From assembly GCA_949152475.1 (NCBI GenBank), contig OX424568.1, positions 11,073,667 to 11,137,666 of the forward strand: DNA of 64,000 nt. Direction: 5' to 3'. Both the position numbers and the translations under genes were made by a program. The stretch is from Terebella lapidaria (lineage: Eukaryota > Annelida > Polychaeta > Terebellida > Terebellidae). The notes beneath the pieces were generated by a model. It did no database searches. It was not told the DNA's origin and was given only the letters and a program-made list of their open reading frames with translations. Positions 24,037 through 33,792 of this stretch are shown here, piece by piece; the stretch's first letter is position 1; each line of letters opens with the position of its first letter.

Positions 24037-25319
24037 TTCGTGAAAATGACTAAGGTTGACATTTCTTATGTCTAGTGTGTGTAATTTGTCATAACCTTCC
24101 ATTCATCATTGGAACCATAAGCTGAATTATTAAACTTGGGAAATCTATAAACCGCACTTTGTTTATCAAAACGCCTTCCACATTCGCACGTGGATCAAGT
24201 AGATATGATCCCAATGTTTTGCCAGTTCAAGGGATGTTAGCTGTGATTCTGATTACAGAGCCGCTAAGCACCATGTATACCTAATCGAAACGGGATCACT
24301 CCACTGAAACATGTTTTATTGCCGGCCTAGCGATAAGCAACACCTGTATTGATAGTGCAAAAGGTTTCCTAGGGATTTGGGTTGAAATGGTGTTTTCGTT
24401 ACCGGGGTACTGCATAGTACAGAGTCAAATGCACATGGCAACGTTATCTATCCATATAATATGCCTAAATTGCATGATGATGTTTTTTGTTGCTCGAGGA
24501 ATAACATCCATTTGCATTGGAGAGAAATATGTGAGTGAAACGATACGCATGTTCAAAGACTGTTGAATAAAATGTTTATTTCCTCATGCATAGACTTCTC
24601 ACGCCGTATTCATTTACGCTTTTGAGAATATTATCTTTCACAAGATAGCTCCTGCCGCATTAATATATCAAGAGGTATTACACTGCTGCATGCGTGCAGC
24701 CAAATTATGTCAAGTGCTGTGATAGCTTCCTTTTACAAAATTGTGTTTATGGCAATGCATTGCCATTTTAATTTGACTTTTTTTGTGGTAATGGACGTAT
24801 ATTTTCTCAATATCTCTAAAACGAAAGAGGTACAATAAACTTGCGCAATTGTATATTAAATGAGCTATTGCTAGTTTCATGGGTGCATGTTCAGTCAATA
24901 TATCACGAAACAATATGATGTGATCACAGCCGATTTAATGATAGTTTAAGATCCTGGTTAAATGTAAACATCTGATTCGGTTTGAATTTGCTTACTTATT
25001 GTACGGTCCCACACACATGGTAAGATCATTATCGAACATATTGCGGCTGCATTTGCCTAACAGTGGGCTCGCTAGTTGTCTTTCTGTAGCACTCACCGAA
25101 AGCCACAATAGGGGCAAGATCGCCTGCAGATTCTCGACGAAGCAGCATGGAGGCGAACTGCCCGGGAACAAAATAGAGATTTATCAATTCAATTCAATTC
25201 AATTCATTTTATTCAACACAACATCCAACATTACAAGTATGGTTAATACAATAAAATTGAAATAATTGTGTTGAAAGGAGAATGCAAGAAGCGAAAGCTT
25301 GTACAAGGCATTCCCCAAT

Positions 25320-25345
25320 AACAATAATAATAATAATAATATAAG
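25320..25345. repeat. AAT trinucleotide repeat
   Basis: About eight AAT units lie within the 3' untranslated part of the non-LTR insertion. Confidence 0.9.
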
Positions 25346-25443
25346 AATTACCCAAATTATGATACATTATACTTCAGAAAGTAGTAATGTACAACACAGT
25401 AACTTGAGGAAAAAATAAAAAATAAATAAATAAAAAATATATG

Positions 25444-25973
25444 TCAATCTTGTGCTTGTACTGGATTATAATCTGAAATGTATTTTGCTTTTAGACAAGT
25501 TTTGAATCTGGTAATATGTCTAATGCTACGAAGTTCTTCATTTAGATCATTCCATAACTTAACACCTTTTACACTTAATGCCATTGATCTGAACTTGGTT
25601 CTACAATATTTAACACTAAAATTCCCTTTTAGATTTGATCTTGTATTATGAGAGTGGATTGAATTTGACTCTAGAAACAATATTTGAATGTTAGGGGGTA
25701 ACAGGTGATTTTTAGCTTGATAAACAATTAGAAGCGTTTTCAAGTTTACTATATCTTTAAATTTCAATAACTTGTATTTGAAAAAAATTGCATCTGTGTG
25801 TTCCCTATAGTGAGCTTTATCAACCAACCTAACTGCCTGTTTCTGTAACTTTATAATATTAAGTAAGCTAGTTTCATAAGTGTTTCCCCAAATCTCTGAA
25901 GCATAATTTAAATAAGGCAAAACTAGGGTACAATAAAGCGTATGAAGACTTGAGCTATCTAGTATGTGTTTTC
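25444..25973 (-). pseudogene. Non-LTR retrotransposon RT, C-terminal fragment
   Basis: The frame is open from the truncated 5' end at 25973 to a stop at 25444; an internal methionine begins the last 158 residues. Residues resembling the post-catalytic region of CR1/L2/Jockey-group reverse transcriptases are visible: LPYLNYASEIWGNTY, then LQKQAVRLVDKAHYREHTD, then HSHNTRSNLKGNFSV, then VKGVKLWNDLNEELRS. The palm domain with its catalytic aspartates and the upstream endonuclease are missing, so the fragment cannot act in transposition. The frame has no internal stop, which suggests recent insertion. Assignment to this group is from motif recognition; the exact clade is open. Confidence 0.85.
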
Positions 25974-26730
25974 AGATATGGCCCATCTAATTCAAGGCAA
26001 CAATGGCAACACACTGTGAGTGAGAAAAACTGTGCGAGGGACCCCCAAAAGCACGCTGCTCTCAGTCTGTGTGCCTCACGATTAATCTAACATAGCGATC
26101 TTCTCCTGAACGTTGGTTAATGCTCCGCTGGGTTTAAAGTGCCAATGTTTCTGTTTTATCACCAAATCAGACTACAACTGAGGATTTATGGTATAGATTG
26201 ACGGATAATGCTCTATTGTGCTAACTCGCATAGTCAGAGATAAAGTTGCATTAACGAATATTGGACCCAACAACAGAATTATCTGAAAAATATCACCAAG
26301 TTCATGGCGAAATAATGAAGGTTTAGTATATAATATATAGGGTTTTTGATCCCCGTGGTATTGCACGATTTCCTTTATGGTTGAGTATGAACAGTACTCT
26401 TCCCAAACAAAATCACCTAAAATATATCGTTTCTATTCGTGGCGAAAATAATAAGGTTTTATCATCTATTCTGTAAGTATTTTGCAAGATTTCTTCAGAA
26501 TTACGGGCCATTCCTAGGTAATCAAATGAATAATGGGTATATTCCAGAATGAAATTGTATCATAAATATTCATATCGCCCAGAACCATGTGATTTCCTGA
26601 CAGAACTTGTGAAGTACTAAGATGAACTAAGTACATTACTTAGCAAGAGTGGAATTTTAGTTTGTTGTGACAGAAAATTGATTGTACAATTACATGTACT
26701 AGAAAAAGACTAATGATGTCTAATAATTTC

Positions 26731-29700
26731 GGCATGCGAACTACCATCAGATGATCCACATGTATTCAGCGCATTGTAAATACCACAAATCAAAATCACC
26801 ACACATTGTAATTTGTAAATAAAACACTGGGATTGTGATTTCTTATGAAATAATGATGTAATTCAAATTTGGCATCATCGTTCACCGTCGCATGTGTAGC
26901 TTTTTAAATGAATTTACAGCTCAATAACTTCAACGTACCGGAAAATCAAAGGGAATGTTGGGGATGATTCAGGAGGTGGACTGGCAAATTGCTGGTGACA
27001 AACTGTCTGTGTTTGAAACATGGTTGGTAAGTAATTAGGGTCTGTAAATATGTATGGCTGTCAACAGCTTTCCTGCTGCAAATTGGTAGATAAATATAAC
27101 GAGATATATGGAGATTTACCTTTATAATTAAAAGTTTATATCATATGTTCGTCATAGCAAACATTACTGTTTTGATGATTTTCTTGGCAGCATGTCTTGT
27201 CAAGATGATCAAGGTGATACCATTACAACTTGCCATGATATTTAATATGACGGCATCTTACTGTGATACTCGATAAGAAAATGTGATGACACGTCGTGAA
27301 CAAATCTGTGGTTGAGTGGATGATCAATTAATTCTTCCATATTCGAACCCCATTTATTTTCAACAAAGATATCAAATCCAAAAAATAAGGTTTGTGAAGC
27401 AAGCAGGTAATTGGTTAAATGGACTTGGGGAATTTATGAAACAAATTTCGTTTACCAAAAAGAATTCTACATTCGTGCATAGATCGAGCAGGTATGAACC
27501 CCAATTTTTTGTCAGTTCAAGGGCGATTAGCAGCGATTCTCATTACATATCATCTGAGGATCATGTATATTCTGAGAAACACGTTTCAAAAGGGAGAAAC
27601 ACGTTCCCTTGTCAGCCTGTCGATAACACTTGTTTAAATTAATAATGCAAGGAATTATGGCTAACGATGTGTGTTGTAAACAGTGCTCATCAATGAGCTC
27701 TTAGTACATAAGATGGAAAAATGTGACCCACTTTACTAAATATTAGAGTTACATTATGATTGCATGTATTTATTTCAGAGATTTCAGATTCCAAATCATA
27801 ACGCAATCATTTATGATATCTTGTTGCCGATGTAACGTTTTAATCGATGTTTGAAATAAATTGTTCTATGTTTATTCGATTCATGTTTATTTCGCTAATA
27901 GAATTATTATTTTGTAACAATTACGTGTAAATGAACTATTTGATTGTGTAGATCTGTTGTTTGCATAGCAACTATAAACATAGCATGCAGTATCATGAAC
28001 ATATTTCAAATCGCCATTATATCAGAAATATTCCAACAATCAACATCAATTTGAACATTGCTATATTTTGGAATCAACTATATTCGACATCACTTGTTTG
28101 TACACTTTCATTTATATTTGCTAGATTAGTATTATGCATTTTAGTTAATGGAATAGCAATGAGCATTTAAATATATTCATCTAGTGTTCGTCATTTGAGA
28201 CAAAGCATTGTATTAATTGGACGTATAGATAGAAATATCAACAGTTATCAATTTCTAACTCCAATTAAGTCAATTAATTCATCTTTTTTACATTGGAGTT
28301 ACTTCTATTACTTTATTGTTGTTGTAGGTCTGACTCTGAACTCAGGTTATTGAAGTTGTGTGAATTCTATGAGAATCGGAATATGTTGATAGGGTTTATT
28401 CCATTTCTATGTAGTGGGTTTAGATCAGTTATGTATTTTGTTCTCAAATACAATCAACAATAATTGCTTATAAGGGATACTAATAATAATAGTCAATACC
28501 TCCACACTGAAATCATTTTAACATTGTTTTTGTGATTGCATGAACTATATTTCATTGTTGGCTACAGGTGTAACTACTTCTGGAGTAGAAGCTCAAGTGT
28601 GATTGACCTGCTTAAGCGCTACATTTTTTGCTATAAGAAAAGGCTTCTATATGCAGAGAAAGAAAATGTCAGTGAAACAATACACATGTTAACAGACTAT
28701 TAAATCAAACGGTTATTTCTCCATGGACGAACGTCTCACTCCGTTTCCATTTACACTCCTGAGAATATTGTCTGGCATACGATACCCACTTCCACATTAC
28801 TGAATTTCATTCCAAAACATATTCCACTGCATGGGTGTTGTCAAAATTGTACGCCACATGCTGCTCTTGATTTCCTAATGAAACCTCTTTATAATTCTGT
28901 ATTTTATTTTTGCAGTCTTGGTCGCATATTTCTTCAATATCTCCAAAATGAAAGCGATAGATTAAACAGATGCAATTATGTGTATAAAGTGAGATATTGG
29001 TGCTTCATTGGCGCATATTAGTCGATCTATCACACGCACCAATGTAATATCATTCACGCTAATTTTATGATAGTTTTAGCCTCTATCTGGCTAAATGAAA
29101 GCGATTAATGCATCTGCCAATCGTTCATTGCTTCTGTGGTTGTACAGGCCTGGTTCAAACTGTTGTCATTGTATTTGCTTCATGCTGGGCTGGTTAGTTG
29201 CCTTTGTGCGGCACCCATCCAAAAAGACAATAGCGTGCAAGAATCCCTGCAGATTCTTGGAGGAGCAGCATGGAGAGGAGCTGCCCAAGAACACAGTGGG
29301 GTCCATCGAACCCCAGACCAAAATGGTGACACGCTGTGAGTGAGCGAAGCTGTGCGAGGGACATCAATAGCTGGCTGGAAACTGAAAACAGGATTAATGG
29401 TATGGACAGACGGGACGTGCTTTATTGTGCTAAACTCACAAAATCAGTGATAAAGATGCACTAACTACAGTATAAATATCAAGGGAAAATGAATATTGGG
29501 CCCATCAATTGAATTACCTCAAATAGAACATTCCGGTTCATTATCCAATAACGAAGCTTCAGCATTCAATCTCCAAGGATATTTTCCTGTGGTGTTGCAT
29601 GATTCCTCTGAACTGCGAGTCATTATAAAATAATCAAATGAATAGTGGGGTACATTTCAGAAAAAATCACACACATATACGATGCTGAGAAATGATTTGT

Positions 29701-30082
29701 TTTCCACTGCAGTTTTCATTCAATCCTTCCCTTGAAAGAGGTGCTGATTTGTTTTTATTTTTCAATGTGAACAGCATGTCAAATACATTTCTCAAATCTG
29801 CACCATAAATATTGGGGAGATGCAACATTTCGGTTTAGCAATAAAATCATTCAAATATATCTAAGGGATTTCGATTCTACAAGATTTCGTTTTTGGTATC
29901 GTATGATTCCCTCAGAACTGTGAGCCATTTTTGAATAATTTGAAGACATACACATTCATATGACCCAAACCATGTGATATCCTAGCAGAACCACTGAAGT
30001 ATCTAACATAAGATGAAAGGTTACATATTAGAAAATCAATTATACAACTTTCATTGAATAGTCTGATAAAGCGTGTGCGAAT
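26731..30082 (+). repeat. Tandem array block B, subunit 3
   Basis: Homologous to 11270-14160. It includes a private segment at about 27660-28200 with no match in the partner. The GC-richer module is at 29165-29370 and carries the second copy of the 82-codon frame. The CTATTACTT, GTTGAT and ATTTTGTTCTC landmarks at 28310-28450 match 12330-12470. Confidence 0.75.
29095..29343 (+). CDS. Hypothetical 82-residue ORF in array module (block B copy)
   Basis: The frame begins MKAINASANRSLLLWLY and continues with ICFMLGWLVAFVRH, then FLEEQHGEELPKNTVG. It aligns with the frame at 13088-13336 without stops over the full length; small compensating indels (near residues 24-26 and 69-71) keep it open. No domain is recognised. 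Intact length in both block copies is the only argument for coding; the surrounding sequence is repeat. Treat as an untested candidate. Confidence 0.15.
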   Translation: MKAINASANRSLLLWLYRPGSNCCHCICFMLGWLVAFVRHPSKKTIACKNPCRFLEEQHGEELPKNTVGSIEPQTKMVTRCE

Positions 30083-31299
30083 TTTGGCATCCAAACTACA
30101 ACAACATTACCTATTATATTTTGCACGAATGGACCCCCCCCCCACCCCCCGCAAACATAAAAATCCATTGCAAACAAAAAAGGCACTGTGATTTCCCATT
30201 CATGAAATAATAGTAGTTAAAAATTTTTGCCCTCATCATCAGTCATCTCATTCTGTGCTTTTTAAATTAATTTACAGCTAACAACTGAACCTACGAAAAA
30301 TTTAAAGCGAAGTTGAGGGGATGATCTAGGGCGTGGACTGGCAAGACGATGGTGACAAACTGCCTAGGTTTAGATAAGTAATTAACGTCAGTAAACAATC
30401 GTGGTTGTCAGCAGCTATTCAGCTGCAAATTGCTGGACAAATATAAACATTTAGAGGGATTCGCACTTGATTGCTTGTTGGTGATTGAATGCGTGGATTG
30501 CTAATGTCAGTGACTTAACATAGACCAATATCATAAATCAATTATCTTTTTTCTCTGAAATCGCAGATTCTGAAATAATTGATCTCTCAAAGATATATTT
30601 CTCTCTCCAACCTCTCACTTTGATCTCTCGATCACTTGAAGTGCGTTTATAAATAAGTATATGACACATGTATGACTATCATTTCATTCCAAGCGACATT
30701 TAGTTTTTCAGGCGAAACAGTTGGTGATAAATTAAGACATGCTGATTGCTCATATCATCTCGTCTTGAAATTCAGAGTGAATTAAATAGTAGAATATAGG
30801 TGATGCATGCTTGTTGAAATAAAAATTAAGTGCATCTGTTCATAGTTACTACCTGCCGTTCATTGATATCGGTATATTATCCCAGACGAACATACCCTCT
30901 ACTCGAAATAAAATGTCCATGAGGAAGGATTGTGTCGGAATTTAATGTGCTTTGATGTTTTCAACCTATATCAAAGCCTCGGATATGTAAGCGATAATTG
31001 ATCATCGACTTGAGCACTACTGTGTCACGACCTGTTTTGTACAGAATCACAGTAAGACTCGATGTCATGTTAACTATCGTGGGAAGTTGTCCTGTTAAGA
31101 AAATATCCAAAATTATAACCTCAATAAGCCATACTTCGTGAACAATTATGCCCTGAAAAAATAGTACGATACTTCCTACTGTGAATAATACTGTGAAAAA
31201 AACATCACGTGGAAAATATAACGATATGTACTGAGAGTTACCATTATAACTGACACCACGTATTGTCTTCTTATTTTTACTTGCTGTCATACTCAACAC

Positions 31300-31900
31300 T
31301 ACAGTGGTTGATTTCTGTCATAATGCATTATTTCCTGAATAGTTTTCATCGCGAATTTATTTGTAGCGACCAAAACGTAAATAGTTGTTGTCACAAATAA
31401 AACATTTTGGTCGCAACAAAAACCATTGTTGACGCGACCAAAACATTCTCGCCGCAGCGAAAACTGTTGTTGCCACGACCAATACATTTCTGCTGCAGCG
31501 AGAATAATTACCATCACGGCGATAATTGCACTTAACTCCAAATATTCGCCGCGGCGATGAATACTTTGTTCTCTCTGAGGTGAAGAAAGAGAAACTCTAA
31601 CAAGTGTGGACATTTTCGCCACGGCGATAATCATTTTTGGTGTAGCGAGAATGTTTTGGTCGTTGCTATCAGTATTTAAATCGCGGCGAGAACAATTTCG
31701 CTGTAGCGAAAATGATTTTGGTCGTGATGATAATGTTTTTGTCACAGCTAAAAGTGTCCAGAGAATATTTTCGCCGCAACGAAAACGTTTTGGTCGCGGA
31801 TCTAATGATTTTGGTCGCGATTTAAATAATTTTAGTCGTCACAAATAAATTCGAAACTGTTCAGGAAAAGAACGCATTATGCCATGAATCAGCCACCGTA
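31300..31900. mobile_element. 601-bp TIR element with 6-bp TSD and internal satellite
   Basis: The termini are TACAGTGGTTGATT (31300) and AATCAGCCACCGTA (ending 31900), within inverted repeats of about 65 bp. The direct repeat CAACAC flanks it at 31294-31299 and 31901-31906, while the partner site near 22840 has one CAACAC and no insertion. The interior is a degenerate array of GTTTTGGTCGC- and TTTTCGCCGCAGCGAAAA-like motifs, mostly inverted between the two halves. Frames of 80 and 148 codons arise from this array and are not genes. Confidence 0.85.
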
Positions 31901-32856
31901 CAACACCGCAGGTCGTAACAAAAATATGTGGTTAAGTGGATGGTCAATTACCGCTTTCACATTCAGCCCCCAATATTTTCAACAAAGATATCAACCAAAC
32001 CGTTTGTGTTGTATGCAGGTAATTGGCCAGAAAGAATTGATTTGATTTGGCTGAATTGATTTGGGATCGTGTAGATATGCACCTAATGTTTTTGCCAGTT
32101 CAAGGGGTCAGCAGTGATTCCCATCATAGAGCAGCTGAGCACCATCTGTACCCAACTGCAAAGTGTACCGCTCCAGTGAAACGGGTTTAATGTGTGCTTG
32201 TCTATTGGCCACACCTGTTTGAATTAATAGTGTATGGAAGGATGGTTAACGATATGGTTTGAAATAGTGTTCTCATCACTTAGGTACTTACACATTAGAC
32301 AGAAAAATGTACATGGAAACGTTATCTGTTCATCTGACATACTTAGATGTAAGTGTATCTCTTCCATTGCTCAAAGGATGAGCTCCATTTGAAAATGTGA
32401 CTGAAACGATACACGTGTTCACAGACTATTAAATTAAATGTGTATCCCCAGGCATAAACTGTTCATTCCATTCCAAAATACATTTCCTAAAAATGTGTCT
32501 GATACAAGGACGCCCACGCCACATTATTTAATTGCATATCAAGAAATAGGCAATCACTGCATGCATGTGTTACACTTATATAAATCGATGCGTTTTAATC
32601 AAACTTCCACTTTGATTTTTCTCTTGAAACTTTATATTGTAATAATGCATGACGGATCTGTGGTTCATCTGTGTTTTACGGACTTTAATTTATGTCGATA
32701 TATCCAGAATGCAGGCAGTGCAAGCAACTTGCGCAGCTTGTAAAAATGAGCTATTGATGTCTTCATCGATGCATATGTAATCAATATAATATGAACCAAT
32801 GTGATAACATCACAGCCGATTACTTGATAGCTCGACTGGCTAAATAAAAGCATTCA

Positions 32857-33147
32857 ATGCGTCTGACAATCGTTTCTTGTCCGGTTCTGCACACATGTCC
32901 CTCAACAAACCAATGGCTGCTACATTTGCTTCATGGTGGACTGGCGATTTGCCTTTGTGTGGCACTCGTCCAAAGCACAATGGCGGGCACGAATCCCCGC
33001 AGGTTCACCGCCGAGCAGCACGGAGAGGAACGGGCAAGGAACACAGTGGGGATATGGCCCGTCCAGCCCCAGACCACAATTGTGACACTCTGCGAGTGGG
33101 AGAAGCCGCGCCTGGGAGCCAATACCGTTTCCCTGCGCGTTGGTTAG
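32857..33147 (+). other. Module copy with open frames of uncertain meaning
   Basis: This is the ninth GC-richer module. Two overlapping plus-strand frames (96 and 93 codons) and a minus-strand frame are open, which mainly reflects GC content. The first shares RRFTAEQHGEE and RNTVGIW with the 82-codon frames at 13088 and 29095. Its N-terminal part differs because of indels. It may be a remnant of an ancestral exon, but nothing here proves coding. Confidence 0.2.
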
Positions 33148-33297
33148 GGGGCGGCTGAGTTTTCTGTAAGCTTGTCTGCTTTATCGTCAGACCAGACCAC
33201 TGAGAATTAATGATCTGGACTAACGGGACATGCGTCACTGTGTTAAACTTGAATGATCGGAGATAAGGTGCATTAACGACAGTAAATGCTACTACAG

Positions 33298-33702
33298 GGT
33301 AAGTTAGTTAAGTTAGTTTTATTTTACTACAAACACTTGCATTCATTTTACATGAATTGCGTTTGATGTTAGTTTTTTTTATTGTCATCATCAAAATCTT
33401 GTTATAATCGGTAATAGGTTGATACACACATTACTACATTATTCAAAAGACGCAATGTGTAACAGAGTACCATAATTGCATGAAACGCATAAATCAACCC
33501 ACAGTTAAATTTCCATCAGCGATATGAAGTGATAACAATCCGATTTCGGGATATTAATTTTTGAACATGAATTATCGAATGAAAATTTTATCTCCACTAG
33601 TGTGTTCCAAATATTTGACTGAAACAATAATAATATGTGCAGATATATTATCAACAGAATAACATTACTTTACTTTAATTTGTTTCAAATATATATTTAC
33701 AG
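33298..33702 (+). promoter_or_regulatory. Possible 5'-UTR intron upstream of the receptor gene
   Basis: A donor-like G|GTAAGT begins at 33299 and an acceptor-like ATATATATTTACAG ends at 33702, preceded by T-rich sequence; the implied intron is 404 bp. The acceptor lies 90 bases before the receptor start codon, a common arrangement in single-coding-exon GPCR genes. The donor lies only about 11 bases beyond the end of the repeat array. This is inferred from consensus motifs alone; the exon may not exist. Confidence 0.35.
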
Positions 33703-33744
33703 GTGCTCAGACAGAATACCAAAATAGAAGTATTACTGTTGCAC

Positions 33745-33768
33745 ATGGAACCTGTTCATTCTCCTTGA
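33745..33768 (+). promoter_or_regulatory. Upstream ORF in receptor 5' leader
   Basis: A seven-codon frame (ATG at 33745, TGA ending 33768) lies 24 bases ahead of the receptor start. If the leader starts at the acceptor near 33703 this ATG is read first and may lower translation. The main ATG at 33793 has A at -3 and G at +4, a strong context. Confidence 0.35.
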
Positions 33769-33792
33769 TATCAGCTGACAACACAATCGAAG

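Larger units (their letters stand above)
25181..25973 (-). mobile_element. 5'-truncated non-LTR retrotransposon (CR1/L2-like)
   Basis: This insertion interrupts the array module; the empty site is seen in eight other module copies. The flanks share AGAT (25177-25180 and 25974-25977), a short probable target duplication. On the minus strand the element ends, at the low-coordinate side, with an AATAAA-like motif followed by about four GAATT units (25184-25204), the kind of short microsatellite tail found on CR1/L2-type elements. Only the C-terminal part of the RT protein remains, so it is dead on arrival. Confidence 0.85.
24037..26730 (+). repeat. Tandem array block B, subunit 2b, interrupted by a retrotransposon
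   Basis: Homologous to 9333-11269. Its GC-richer module starts at about 25035, is split by the non-LTR insertion at 25181-25973, and resumes with ATATGGCCCATCTAATTCAA (25976). The remainder matches 10455-11269 closely. Confidence 0.8.
30083..33287 (+). repeat. Tandem array block B, subunit 4 (array end)
   Basis: The first part (to about 31290) matches 14161-15500. It then carries the 31300-31900 insertion and continues with the second half of the unit, which subunit 4 of block A has lost. The GC-richer module is at 32915-33120. Homology to the array ends at about 33287, just after GCATTAACGACAGTA, which matches 10710-10724. Confidence 0.75.

Noticed and set aside
12895..28920. Recurrent TTTTTGCAG acceptor-like and GCAGGGAGAGAAAATGTGAGTG micro-exon-like motifs in array units
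   Set aside because: They are conserved only as far as the repeats are, and several copies lose the AG or GT; no joined frame results.
31299..31848. Frames of 148 (minus) and 80 (plus) codons
   Set aside because: They lie wholly inside a TIR element and are produced by its GGTCGC/CGCCGC repeat; both strands are open, as expected for a repetitive GC-rich interior.
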